A DNA stretch of 64,000 nucleotides from Oligoflexia bacterium. GTDB lineage: Bacteria; Bdellovibrionota; UBA1018. The notes beneath the pieces were generated by a model. The model had not been told where the DNA came from. It saw only the letters and a program-made list of their open reading frames with translations, and ran no database searches. The translations under genes were made by a program, and so were the position numbers. The first letter of the stretch is position 1. The number at the start of each line of letters is the position of its first letter. Positions 44,810-53,361 of this stretch are shown here, one piece after another. The DNA lies in the NCBI GenBank assembly GCA_903895855.1, contig CAITVN010000178.1:1-64000 (forward strand), in the 5' to 3' direction.

Positions 44810-44847
44810 GGGAACACCCTTTGCAATAAATTGTTAGGTACGACACT

Positions 44848-45861
44848 ATGCCACCTCTTAAATCTCCGTATCAGAAAATTGGCCTTGTTGTGAAGCTTCG
44901 ACAGCCCGAGGCCGTCGATCTCGCATTGACGCTTTGCCGACACATTTTACATGTGCTCGATGGCCAGCAATATGATGACATCAAGTATAAGCCAGCACCC
45001 AAGCTCAGTGGCGCCAAAAAGGCAAGTCTGGCTCGAACAAAGGCGGCGCCAAGGGCTCAGATTATTTTTGCTCCTGAAAGTAAAGAAATCGCACAAACAG
45101 CCAGAAAAGTCGACCCAGGCCTGGCGAGTCAAATTTTAGTTCTTGAGAAAGAACAAATGGTTGAAGCCGCTGATCTCATCGTGGTGTTAGGCGGCGACGG
45201 CACGCTTCTCAGTGTAGCTAGACTGATGAAATCACACTCAGTGCCCGTGATTGGAATCAATTTGGGCAGACTCGGCTTTCTCACCGAAATCAAGCGCAGT
45301 GAGGCGGTCGACACCCTCACCGAAATTTTGAAGGGCAAGCCCCCCCTGATTTCAAAGCGAGCCCTTCTCGAGGTGACCCTCATTCGAAAAGGAAAAGTCA
45401 TTTTTCAAGGGCCCGTGGTCAATGATGCCGTCATTTCGAAGGGCGCCATCGCCAGAATTATCGAAGTTCAAGTCAGCATCAATGGCAGTTATGTGAGCAA
45501 AATTCGCTCAGATGGCGTGATCGTGGCAACTCCGACGGGCTCAACCGCCTATTCGCTGGCGGCTGGCGGACCCATCATTCAGCCCGACTTGCCAGCGTTA
45601 ATCTTGACCCCTATCTGCCCACACAGTTTGACTCAAAGGCCACTCATCGTAAAAGAAAGCGCTGAAATTCAAATCTGCCTGACCCATCGCCCGGGGCACG
45701 TTTACCTCACCCTCGATGGCCAAGACGCCGTTGACATGAAAGAGCATGATATCGTAACCATTCGGAGGTTCAAAAAACACTCACTTCAGTTGATCGGTTC
45801 GACCAGCCGTGATTACTTTAGTCTACTTCGAGAGAAGCTAAAATTTGGCATGAGAGACTAG
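44848..45861 (+). CDS. nadK: NAD kinase
   Basis: A 337-residue enzyme that makes NADP from NAD. Core motifs: VVLGGDGTLLSVARL (about 115), GINLGRLGFLTE and SDGVIVATPTGSTAYSLAAGGPI. The first ~80 residues include a basic insert (PAPKLSGAKKASLARTKAAP) longer than in most family members. Follows the usual fold to LREKLKFGM. Confidence 0.95.
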   Translation: MPPLKSPYQKIGLVVKLRQPEAVDLALTLCRHILHVLDGQQYDDIKYKPAPKLSGAKKASLARTKAAPRAQIIFAPESKEIAQTARKVDPGLASQILVLEKEQMVEAADLIVVLGGDGTLLSVARLMKSHSVPVIGINLGRLGFLTEIKRSEAVDTLTEILKGKPPLISKRALLEVTLIRKGKVIFQGPVVNDAVISKGAIARIIEVQVSINGSYVSKIRSDGVIVATPTGSTAYSLAAGGPIIQPDLPALILTPICPHSLTQRPLIVKESAEIQICLTHRPGHVYLTLDGQDAVDMKEHDIVTIRRFKKHSLQLIGSTSRDYFSLLREKLKFGMRD

Positions 45862-45880
45862 CAGCACTCTTAAGTGCTGT
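45861..45880 (+). other. Hairpin between nadK and recN
   Basis: CAGCACT (45862-45868) and AGTGCTG (45873-45879) are perfect 7-base arms with a CTTA loop, directly after the nadK stop. No T-run follows, so it is an RNA stem or weak terminator, not a clear Rho-independent one. Confidence 0.4.
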
Positions 45881-45930
45881 GGTATTAGACCGTCATTGAC
45901 CATGATAGAAAGACGAACAACGAGCCCTCT

Positions 45931-47613
45931 ATGTTAGAAACACTGCACATTCGAAATTTTGTACTGATTGAAAATTCAGAAATTCAGTTTAAGGCTGGAC
46001 TCAATATTTTATCAGGAGAAACAGGCGCCGGTAAATCGATCATCATTGATGCGATTTCGCTTTTGCTGGGCGAGCGTGCGCAAATTGACTCGATTCGAAC
46101 TGGCGCCGAAGAAGCCAGCGTTGAAGGCCTGTTTGACATTCAGGCATTGCCCGTAGTGCAGGCTCGTTTAGTATCGATGGGCGTTTCAGAACCGGGCTCG
46201 AAGCCCGAAGAGTTGCTCATTCGTCGCACGATCAATCGCAGTGGTAAACACCGCGTGTTTATCAATGGCACGTTAGCCACGCTCAGTTCATTACAGGCAA
46301 TCACCGAAGGCTTGATTGACCTTTGCAGTCAACACGAACACCAAGTGTTATTGAAACCCTCACACCAGCTTGACCTTCTCGATCGCTATGCAGGCCTGTT
46401 GAGCCTCGTTGATTCATTTCGGCATGAATTCGTGCAATACCAATCGCTCAAGAAAACACTTCTCGATCTCACGCTTTCTGAAGCCGAACGCTCAAGACGT
46501 GTCGATTTTTTGAAATTTCAAGTTAACGAACTGCGAGAAGCTGACCTTGAGATTGATGAAGACACCAAACTTCACGAAGAAAAACAATTGTTACAGAATG
46601 GTGAAACGAGGCTCAACTCGGCACAAGCTGCCCTCGGCTTACTTGAGAATGAAGATAGCGGAGTTGTCTTTCAAGTCAAAATGATTTGCCAAAAGCTGCG
46701 ACACTTACTTCCACAAGACCCTCAGGTGAGTGCCTTCTTAGACCTTGCTGAAAAAGTCGAACTTGAAACCAATGAACTGGCTGACAATTTACACCGTTAC
46801 ACAGACGCTGTAGACTTAGATCCGAATCGGTTGGCAGCGGTGCAAGATCGATTGGCCTTGATCGCGTCACTCAGACGTAAATATGGTGCGACGGTTACTG
46901 AAATGCGCCATTTTTTGGCTAAAATTGAACTTGATCTCGCAAATGAAGAATCAGTCGGAACCAAGCAATCTGACCTGTCACTAGAAGTGAGCAAAGCTGA
47001 AGGTGGGCTTCTCGAGACAGCCAGCAGTTTAAGTGCTAAGCGCCAACAGAGTGCAGTCGGGTTGTCGAAGCTCGTGACCCGTGAACTTCAAGATTTGAAA
47101 ATGGAAGGCGCTGAGTTTCAAGTACATCTCGAATCGCAAACAGAGAGTTCGCGCCTCAGCCATTCGGGCCTTGATCACATTCAATTCATGATTCGCACCA
47201 ACGCCGGCGACGAAGCCAAGCCAATCGGCAAGATCGCTTCTGGCGGAGAGCTCTCTCGGGTGATGCTCTCGATTCGACGAGTGATTTCTGACAAAGGCGG
47301 CATCGGAGTTTACTTGTTTGACGAAATCGACACCGGCATGGGCGGCCAAACCGCGTTTGAAGTGGGTCGTAAACTCAAGTCAGTCGCAAAAGCCAATCAG
47401 GTGATTTGCATCACTCACCTACCCCAAGTCGCTGCCTTTGCTGATCACCACTTAACGGTCAAAAAGCAGAGCCTGGGTCGCAAAACCGCAACTGAAGTGG
47501 CATCACTCAATAATCAGGGTCGCAAAGAAGAACTGGCCCGGATGTTGGGTGGTTCGGCACTGACCAAGAAGAGTCTTGAAAACGCGGCTGAGCTTTTGCA
47601 ACTGGCGAAGTAG
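45931..47613 (+). CDS. recN: DNA repair protein RecN
   Basis: A 560-residue SMC-like ATPase for double-strand-break repair. Walker A GETGAGKSIIIDAI (about 29-42), a coiled-coil middle (about 160-370), the signature IASGGELSRVMLSIRRV and Walker B VYLFDEIDTGMGG (about 460) identify it. It has the usual RecN length and lies near nadK, a common pairing. Confidence 0.95.
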   Translation: MLETLHIRNFVLIENSEIQFKAGLNILSGETGAGKSIIIDAISLLLGERAQIDSIRTGAEEASVEGLFDIQALPVVQARLVSMGVSEPGSKPEELLIRRTINRSGKHRVFINGTLATLSSLQAITEGLIDLCSQHEHQVLLKPSHQLDLLDRYAGLLSLVDSFRHEFVQYQSLKKTLLDLTLSEAERSRRVDFLKFQVNELREADLEIDEDTKLHEEKQLLQNGETRLNSAQAALGLLENEDSGVVFQVKMICQKLRHLLPQDPQVSAFLDLAEKVELETNELADNLHRYTDAVDLDPNRLAAVQDRLALIASLRRKYGATVTEMRHFLAKIELDLANEESVGTKQSDLSLEVSKAEGGLLETASSLSAKRQQSAVGLSKLVTRELQDLKMEGAEFQVHLESQTESSRLSHSGLDHIQFMIRTNAGDEAKPIGKIASGGELSRVMLSIRRVISDKGGIGVYLFDEIDTGMGGQTAFEVGRKLKSVAKANQVICITHLPQVAAFADHHLTVKKQSLGRKTATEVASLNNQGRKEELARMLGGSALTKKSLENAAELLQLAK

Positions 47614-47717
47614 ATCCTCCCGTGCATGCCCGGGGCTCTTACCCCAGTGAAATGCGACGTTATCCAAAATTACTATGTCTGGGATTCGAGCAACTGTGTT
47701 GCACCATCCCTCTGATA

Positions 47718-49190
47718 TCAAACCAGAACGCTCCAATACGGCACATAGTGCATATCACGTGGCGAAGCCTTTGGGTTAGCGAGCTTGATTTTTCCGGCTT
47801 CGATCGCTTCGGTGAAGAGCCGCGTGATCTTGGTTGTTTGATTGTCGTCGAACTGAAACCGCTGCCTCACAGTCGCATTTGTGGTCTTTTTTTGAGCCAC
47901 AAAATTCAGACAAGCGTGCTGGTAAACAGCATCGATGCGTTCTTCTTTTTGCATTTCTTTGAATTTGCGAGGCGCATAAAGAGTGACGGTAAAATAGTCG
48001 ATCATAGAAAAAAATCTGATGGGCGGAAGACCGTGAAACTCAGTGGCCGATACGGCCTTATCGATTCCGTGACCGCGTTCTTCACAAAAGTTAAGTTTAC
48101 GCATGAGATCAGCCAGAACCTCATTGCGCGCTTCTGAGGGATGATCAATGAGACGATCCACTTTGAGATTGGGGAGTAGCCCACCCGGATTGGTCACTTC
48201 AATTCGATCGTCGAAGACATCAACCGTGATGTAACTTCCTGTTTTCGAATAGTCGCGATGAATGACAGCATTGCACACGATTTCTCTAACGGCTACCTCG
48301 GGAATGATCGGTACTTCTACTCGCGTGGCCCGTTTCAGAATTTCGGTGTGGGGTAGTAGCCCCATGATGTGGCCAATCAGTGAATCTAAACTGAGTGTGT
48401 ACCCGGCGTTGAAAAATCTATCGCTGCGCGCAGATATCTTGCTCGATCCCGTGTAGTGGGTCACGCGAATTGCGAACCGCTCATATCCGTGAAAGCGGTT
48501 AAGATCTTTAGCCGCGCAAAAAACTCCTAAATTTGTGGGAAAGAAGTCATTTTCAGTTCTTGTGAGCAGCTTATTTGCGTGAAGAAACTCAAAATCGGTG
48601 GGATCTTTTGGTCCCGAAGGTCGATTGAGACGTCGCAATATCTCTGAAAAATCAAAACCAGTATTCAGGTCTTCTATTGCTTCCTTTGTAATTGCGGCAG
48701 GCAATTCTTCAAACCTCAGAGATCTAGATCCAATCAATGCGATTCTGAGTTCTTGGGACGACATTCGGCGTGTTTGCCCTCCCGCTCGAATGAAACTTTG
48801 TTCGAGTGGCGAACCTTTTTTTCGGACTGGCTTTTCAAGAGATTCTGGGATGCGAATTGCGGTCAAGGTTTTATCTCGGTATTTGATGTCTAAGGCCTTA
48901 ATACCAATCGGCGGCTCTAAGCCCTCTCGTGCGATGTTGCCCAATTTTTGTGCGACAAGCTTGGCATCGTGAGAAGAAAGCCCAATCGGTAAGCCGGAGT
49001 CGTCCACGCCAAAAATGAGATATCCACCACCCGGATGATTCGAAAACGCCGAGAGGTGTTCTTTAAGTCGCTCATTTTTGTGAGAGAGATTTTGCTTCCA
49101 GTCTAGCTCATTAAATTCTTGAGGAGATGGGCTCTCAAGGCTTTGTTGAAGTAAGCGGTTGAGCTGTGCTTTTTCTTTCTCAGTAAACAT
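47718..49190 (-). CDS. AlbA_2/Schlafen-type ATP-binding protein (putative transcriptional regulator)
   Basis: About 490 residues. The N-terminal half is an AlbA_2 (divergent AAA/Schlafen) domain: LDWKQNLSHKN then GGGYLIFGVDDSGLPIG. Then follows a HATPase_c_4 region: EVAVREIVCNAVIHRDYSKTG and NPGGLLPN, ending in NEVLADLMRKLNFCEERGHGIDKA. Members act as regulators and sit in defence islands. The C-terminal ~110 residues contain a helical HTH-like end. I chose ATG 49190; a TTG at 49226 is an alternative that would overlap the repeat array. Neither has a strong ribosome site. Confidence 0.82.
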   Translation of the reverse strand: MFTEKEKAQLNRLLQQSLESPSPQEFNELDWKQNLSHKNERLKEHLSAFSNHPGGGYLIFGVDDSGLPIGLSSHDAKLVAQKLGNIAREGLEPPIGIKALDIKYRDKTLTAIRIPESLEKPVRKKGSPLEQSFIRAGGQTRRMSSQELRIALIGSRSLRFEELPAAITKEAIEDLNTGFDFSEILRRLNRPSGPKDPTDFEFLHANKLLTRTENDFFPTNLGVFCAAKDLNRFHGYERFAIRVTHYTGSSKISARSDRFFNAGYTLSLDSLIGHIMGLLPHTEILKRATRVEVPIIPEVAVREIVCNAVIHRDYSKTGSYITVDVFDDRIEVTNPGGLLPNLKVDRLIDHPSEARNEVLADLMRKLNFCEERGHGIDKAVSATEFHGLPPIRFFSMIDYFTVTLYAPRKFKEMQKEERIDAVYQHACLNFVAQKKTTNATVRQRFQFDDNQTTKITRLFTEAIEAGKIKLANPKASPRDMHYVPYWSVLV

Positions 49191-49216
49191 AGACGTATCA
49201 TATATGATGTCTGTAC

Positions 49217-49303
49217 GTGTTGTCAATGTATTGTAAATGTGTTGTACAAAATACCTTTAATATTAGCATCTTACAAACTAACTCCTGCGAGATGTGTTGT
49301 ACA
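49217..49303. repeat. Phased 11-bp direct repeats before the AlbA_2 gene
   Basis: Three adjacent copies with exact 11-base spacing: GTGTTGTCAA (49217-49226), GTATTGTAAA (49228-49237), GTGTTGTACA (49239-49248). A fourth copy, identical over 12 bases to the third (ATGTGTTGTACA), is at 49292-49303. An overlapping 12-base palindrome ATCATATATGAT lies near 49200. One-helical-turn spacing suggests cooperative binding by a regulator, perhaps the AlbA_2 protein itself. Confidence 0.55.
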
Positions 49304-49351
49304 GGTGTATCGCGTCCGAGACGTACTTCGAACAGAAGTGTTGCTAGTTTT

Positions 49352-49591
49352 TCACCCGTCGTCTTCAGCTTTTGAATTGCGGACGATCTGCCGAATTTGT
49401 TCGATGGTCTTTGCCATGAGCTCACGAACGCGATCAGCGTCTTGGGTCGCTATGGTGATAACGCCCATATAATGTTGACCGCAAGTTTGTCTCAAGACCC
49501 GGGGTGGGATGGCCGAGCCAGTGGCTGCAGGGTGGGGGACATAGTTGAATTTCGAAAAGCTTAATTTTTCTAATGGTACCCTAATCGGCAT
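49352..49591 (-). CDS. Hypothetical small protein, 79 residues
   Basis: Begins MPIRVPLEKLSFSKFNYVPH; the C-terminal half (ATQDADRVRELMAKTIEQIRQIVRN) is a predicted amphipathic helix. The frame is open further, to a TTG at 49630, with no better start. No ribosome site is obvious. It lies upstream of the AlbA_2 gene on the same strand and ends before the repeat array. No family recognised; a true gene is plausible because of its protein-like composition. Confidence 0.45.
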   Translation of the reverse strand: MPIRVPLEKLSFSKFNYVPHPAATGSAIPPRVLRQTCGQHYMGVITIATQDADRVRELMAKTIEQIRQIVRNSKAEDDG

Positions 49592-49638
49592 AATATCGTT
49601 AACTTTAATTCTCACCGCGGCCAGCACCAAAAAGTGAC

Positions 49639-49668
49639 TTGATTGCTTTCCGAAATTAGCGTTATAAT
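49639..49668 (+). promoter_or_regulatory. Promoter for the first DUF4143 ATPase
   Basis: TTGATT (49639-49644), 18 bases, then perfect TATAAT (49663-49668). The ATG at 49676 would fall at or very near the transcription start, so the message may be leaderless; no ribosome site is present. Confidence 0.6.
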
Positions 49669-49675
49669 TCTGATT

Positions 49676-50839
49676 ATGATTCAGAGATCGTGCATCACCT
49701 CAAAAACAAACAGCTTTTTCTTGTTTGGACCGAGAGGGGCTGGTAAAACCACCTTTCTTCACGAGAATTTTGAGGCGACAGAAACACTGTGGATTGACCT
49801 TCTTCATGTTGATACTTTTGATCAAATCGTTTTGGACCTCAACCGTTTTGAAGCGTTGGTGAACAGCCCAGAAAATGCGATGAAGCGAGTTGTGGTCGAT
49901 GAGGTTCAGAAAATTCCCCGCATACTCGATGTGGTGCACGGGCAAATTCAAAAAACAAAACGCCAATTTATTCTTACTGGCTCGAGCGCAAGAAAACTAA
50001 AACAAGCGGGCACCAATTTGCTCGCAGGGCGAGCCTGGATCTACCACCTCTATCCTTTTACTACTTTCGAGTTAGGAGACTCATTTGATCTCAAGAAAGT
50101 TCTTGAACGCGGAAGCCTACCTGATGCCATTTTAGCCGCGAATGATTTGGCTGCACGTGAATACCTCAACGCCTACTCGGGCACCTACCTTCAAAAAGAG
50201 ATTCAGCAAGAGCAATGGGTCAGAAATCTTGCGCCCTTTCGAAAATTTCTGGCGGTTGCGGCTCAGATGAATGGCAAAATCATTAACAAGTCTCTGATCG
50301 CCAAAGAAGTAGGCATCGATGATGTCACGGTGGCAAACTATTTTGAGATCCTTGAAGATACGCTGATTGGCATCACGCTTCCGAGTCATCACAAGTCAGT
50401 AAGAAAAGCTCAAAAGCAGGCTCCCAAATTTTATTTTATTGATCCTGGCATCAAGCGTGCCCTAGAGCGAACCACGTCAGTAGAACTTCTACCACAGACA
50501 AGTGCCTGGGGTGAGGCTTTTGAACATTGGGTGATTTTAGACGTCATAAAGAATGCCTCTTATGCCCGATACGATTGGGGGTTTTCATACTTGCGCACCA
50601 AAGATGATGTTGAAATTGACCTGATCATTGATCGCCCAGGGGCTACCCAGCTTCAGATAGAAATAAAATCAAAGACTCGCGTTTCAGAGTCTGACGCAAA
50701 AGCCCTCGAAACCTTAGGTAAAGATACTGATTCGAAAGCCGAAAGGTGGATCTTATCTAACGATACCCTAGAGCAAAAATTTGGGTCAACTCGAGCCTTA
50801 CATTGGAAAAAAGGGTTAACTGAGTTGTTTTCGAAATAG
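49676..50839 (+). CDS. AAA ATPase with DUF4143 domain (first copy)
   Basis: About 387 residues. Walker A in FGPRGAGKTTF, Walker B VVVDEVQKIPRILDVV, a sensor block LTGSSARKLKQAGTNLLAGRA and a C-terminal DUF4143 half (FYFIDPGIKRALER, ending in a nuclease-like DVEIDLIIDRPG/IEIKSK pattern). These D-x-E and K-type residues resemble a PD-(D/E)XK fold. The family is widespread and variable, with unknown function; it is often found in mobile and defence regions. Starts at ATG 49676, possibly leaderless. Confidence 0.85.
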   Translation: MIQRSCITSKTNSFFLFGPRGAGKTTFLHENFEATETLWIDLLHVDTFDQIVLDLNRFEALVNSPENAMKRVVVDEVQKIPRILDVVHGQIQKTKRQFILTGSSARKLKQAGTNLLAGRAWIYHLYPFTTFELGDSFDLKKVLERGSLPDAILAANDLAAREYLNAYSGTYLQKEIQQEQWVRNLAPFRKFLAVAAQMNGKIINKSLIAKEVGIDDVTVANYFEILEDTLIGITLPSHHKSVRKAQKQAPKFYFIDPGIKRALERTTSVELLPQTSAWGEAFEHWVILDVIKNASYARYDWGFSYLRTKDDVEIDLIIDRPGATQLQIEIKSKTRVSESDAKALETLGKDTDSKAERWILSNDTLEQKFGSTRALHWKKGLTELFSK

Positions 50840-50962
50840 TGCTGGGAAAGCGGGAAGCGAGCTCTTGGGAAAAAAATGGCGCAGAAACTTGCCAAGGTAT
50901 TCAACACGGACTATTGGGTATTTCTATAAGCCAAGTGGAAAACTGAAAGCGGGATAAGAAGC

Positions 50963-51313
50963 TTGTTTATCAAAGCAAAAGAAATCAGCAAGAAGAGGGT
51001 TAAGTATTGGAACGAAGACGGGACTTCCTTGACTTACGTGGGTGGGAACCGAACGTGGCGGAATCAAAATCCTGGCAACCTTGGAGCGGGACCCTGGGCA
51101 AATCGACATGGAGCAATTGGCAAGGCTGGCGGATTCGCGGTCTTCCCAGACTACGAAAGTGGCAGAGCCGCGATATTTGATTGGTGGATGACGCCAGATC
51201 ATCGTGCTTTGTCAATTTGGGATGCCGTTATTGCGATATCCCGCACTGGCAATTTGTACTTGAAGTCCCGCCCCGATAAAGATGTTTCAAATAATTTGGA
51301 TAATTTAGCATGA
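50963..51313 (+). CDS. Peptidoglycan-hydrolase-like effector domain, possibly truncated
   Basis: A 116-residue frame with WRNQNPGNLGAG, HGAIGKAGGFAVFPDYESGRAA, a pattern known from phage lytic and toxin C-terminal domains (N-x-N-P-G-N-L ... H-G-A-I-G ... F-A-x-F-P). The start codon is TTG and no ribosome site is clear; the frame opens only 12 codons earlier after a stop. A fragment in another frame, NLPRYSTRTIGYFYKPSGK, lies just upstream and may be a displaced N-terminus. Its stop overlaps the next gene's ATG. It may be the remains of a secreted antibacterial effector. Confidence 0.55.
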   Translation: MFIKAKEISKKRVKYWNEDGTSLTYVGGNRTWRNQNPGNLGAGPWANRHGAIGKAGGFAVFPDYESGRAAIFDWWMTPDHRALSIWDAVIAISRTGNLYLKSRPDKDVSNNLDNLA

Positions 51314-51646
51314 AAACGTCAGTAGCTATAAATGGGATTGCTCTTTCTCTGATGCTTCTTTCGATGATGGCACGGAGTGCTGAAAACTGCAGCTCCTCGT
51401 ACTATCAAGGCTGCAAATCCTGCGAGGATCTGAGGCGGGTCGCAAGGGTCCATGATCTTGAGCGTCAGTGATAAATGGCCGCATAATAACGAAAAAGTAA
51501 ATCGCGCTTGGGCGGCACTCCTATTGGACTATGGTGCAAATACGCGAAAAAAAGTGCCAGACCAAGATGAGACTCCGGAGCAGATCGCCAGTCAGGACGT
51601 GTTTAGTCCCGACTATCCCGCTCTATTCCGCTTGTTCATTCGTTAA
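51310..51646 (+). pseudogene. Frameshifted exported partner (possible immunity protein)
   Basis: The 51310 frame gives a signal peptide (MKTSVAINGIALSLMLLSMMARS) and a Cys-rich stub (CSSSYYQGCKSCEDL), ending at 51471. A second frame from 51452 continues with an ankyrin-like stretch (NRAWAALLLDYGANTRKKVP, then TPEQIA). One base change in the 51452-51471 overlap would join them into a ~110-residue exported protein. The ATGA overlap with the hydrolase-like gene fits an effector-immunity pair. It may be a real frameshift or a sequencing error. Confidence 0.45.
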
Positions 51647-51670
51647 CTGAGTTGATGTCGAGGTACTAGA

Positions 51671-52100
51671 TCTGACAAATCGGTTTCTCCCAAGCAAGCG
51701 CTTCACGTGGTTTTGCGCTCATCGATAGCGCTGCTTGAATTCGATGCTGCACCCCAAGAAGCATTGTGATCACATTTATCATTTTACCAATGCTCTCGCT
51801 AAACGCTATGGCGTGCGGCTTTATCGCTATGCAAACGTGGGCAACCACATTCACCTTTTAATCAAAGTTCCGTCACGGATGATTTGGCAGAGGTTCTTGC
51901 GAGAACTCTCAGGTGGAATCGCTATTATTGTTGCCAGCGCCCCAAATTGCCCCCTCGCGGGCCAAGCTGGTGCAAAGTTAAGGGTCATGGAGTGCACCTT
52001 GTCTATCTATCTATTATTAATCGTTATTTTCTAAATAAACCGAAAAACCAGTTTTCAAAGTATGTCGATTTATTGCAGGTATTTGCAATAATCGAACATA
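51671..52100 (+). pseudogene. REP-associated (Y1 family) transposase, frameshifted
   Basis: Conserved pieces occur in order but in two frames. KQALHVVLRSSIALLE lies in the frame of 51671. HPKKHCDHIYHFTNA and the HUH nuclease core RYANVGNHIHLLIKVPSRMI, then FLRELSGGIAIIVASA, lie in another frame. Finally KGHGVHLVYLSIINR (the expected FWD-type end) lies back in the first frame. At least two indels therefore break a Transposase_17 gene. It would have acted on REP-like hairpins; one large palindrome lies just downstream at 52058-52103. Confidence 0.7.
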
Positions 52101-52103
52101 CTT
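52058..52103. promoter_or_regulatory. Large imperfect palindrome upstream of the second DUF4143 ATPase
   Basis: Left arm AAGTATGTCGATTTATTGC (52058-52076) and right arm GCAATAATCGAACATACTT (52085-52103). The arms agree over AAGTATGT and TATTGC with a one-base slip in the middle five positions; the loop is AGGTATTT. It overlaps a promoter candidate (TTGCAG 52073-52078, 18 bases, CATACT 52097-52102) and ends 15 bases before the ATG. Confidence 0.65.
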
Positions 52104-52117
52104 AGTATCATCAACTC

Positions 52118-53347
52118 ATGCCTCACGAGCGTCAACGCTTGCTACTTTCACTTTTAGAAAAACGATTAAACCATTTTCCAGTCGTTGGAGTACTAGGAGC
52201 CAGACAGACAGGTAAGAGCACCCTTCTGCGAGACCTGCTCTCTCAACGAAGAACACTTCACTACGTCACACTTGATCGCGAAGAAGTTCTTACTCAGGCC
52301 AAAAAACAGCCGACTGCTTTTTTACAAAATTTAGAAGACAAAAAATTTAAAACCGTTTGCATTGACGAGGTTCAAAAAGCGCCAGTGCTCTTTGACACTA
52401 TTAAAGCGGAGGTCGACGAGAATAAGAGACCCGGAAGATTCGCACTTTCGGGTTCAACTGAGTTTTCAAAAGCGGTAGGCATTCGAGAATCACTCACGGG
52501 TCGTATTGCTCTGACTCGGCTTTATCCATTGAACCTAGCGGAGATAATCGGCACCGAACCCTCTGCCAGACTTCTCGATGCCACAGCAAAAACCTGGTCA
52601 ACCGCCGCCAAGCCCCAACTATCGAGCACGTCTCGCTCAAGAGCTCCATTGATTTCTCTCAAAGACATTACCCTATGGACAAAAAGAGGGGGAATGCCAG
52701 GTATTTTCGCGATTCGCGATGACGATGCGAGAGTTGCTCAATATGAAAGTTGGATAGAAACCACCTGCAGTCGTGACATGAGTAACTTCAAGATTTCGCG
52801 ATTTAGCGCAGACCTCGCCAGACGAATCTTAAAAGCAGTGGCGACCTGTGAAATTTCTAATCGGGGTGAAATCGCATCAATTGTCGGAAAAGATCCCCGT
52901 TCAATTGAACCCTACTTGCAGGCTTTCAAGTCGCTTTTTGTTCTCTATGAAATCGAACCGCATCGAACTGGCGTCGGAAAACCCACCTTTTTTCTCTTTG
53001 ACTCAGGTATGGCCAACTACCTAGGCGCAAGCTCACAACACTGTCTCAGTGTTTGGTTTTTAAATGAGTGTCTCAGCCAACACTCTTATGCGGGAAAACC
53101 CAAACCAGACATTTTCTACTACAAGACAACCCGTGGATCGATCATCGATTTTGTCATTGAGAATCAGGTAGGAACCTACGGCTGCAAATTGAGTGAAGAA
53201 GAAGCACCCAGCACTTACCAGCTTCGGGCGGTTGAGGCCTTTTCAAAGAAACATCCCAGCATTCAGGTCGCTGTTCTATGCCCGTGCACTAATACCCTGA
53301 AACTAAATCGCCACTCAACCCTGATGCCGTGGACTGCGATTACTTGA
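52118..53347 (+). CDS. AAA ATPase with DUF4143 domain (second copy)
   Basis: A 409-residue protein. Walker A GARQTGKSTLL, Walker B TVCIDEVQKAPVLFD, sensor ALSGSTEF and SLTGRIALTRLYPLNLAEI, then the DUF4143 part ETTCSRDMSNFKISRFSADLA and a C-terminal nuclease-like region (GSIIDFVIENQVG). The N-terminal part is more canonical than in the first copy, and the two are only distantly alike, so they are not a recent tandem duplication. Function unknown. Confidence 0.85.
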   Translation: MPHERQRLLLSLLEKRLNHFPVVGVLGARQTGKSTLLRDLLSQRRTLHYVTLDREEVLTQAKKQPTAFLQNLEDKKFKTVCIDEVQKAPVLFDTIKAEVDENKRPGRFALSGSTEFSKAVGIRESLTGRIALTRLYPLNLAEIIGTEPSARLLDATAKTWSTAAKPQLSSTSRSRAPLISLKDITLWTKRGGMPGIFAIRDDDARVAQYESWIETTCSRDMSNFKISRFSADLARRILKAVATCEISNRGEIASIVGKDPRSIEPYLQAFKSLFVLYEIEPHRTGVGKPTFFLFDSGMANYLGASSQHCLSVWFLNECLSQHSYAGKPKPDIFYYKTTRGSIIDFVIENQVGTYGCKLSEEEAPSTYQLRAVEAFSKKHPSIQVAVLCPCTNTLKLNRHSTLMPWTAIT

Positions 53348-53361
53348 AGGTACGCCATCCC

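Noticed and set aside
47622-48137. 171-codon plus-strand frame opposite the AlbA_2 gene
   Set aside because: It overlaps a recognised coding sequence on the other strand and its translation looks random, with no protein family or ribosome site.
48598-48972. 124-codon plus-strand frame
   Set aside because: Shadow of the AlbA_2 coding frame; no start signal.
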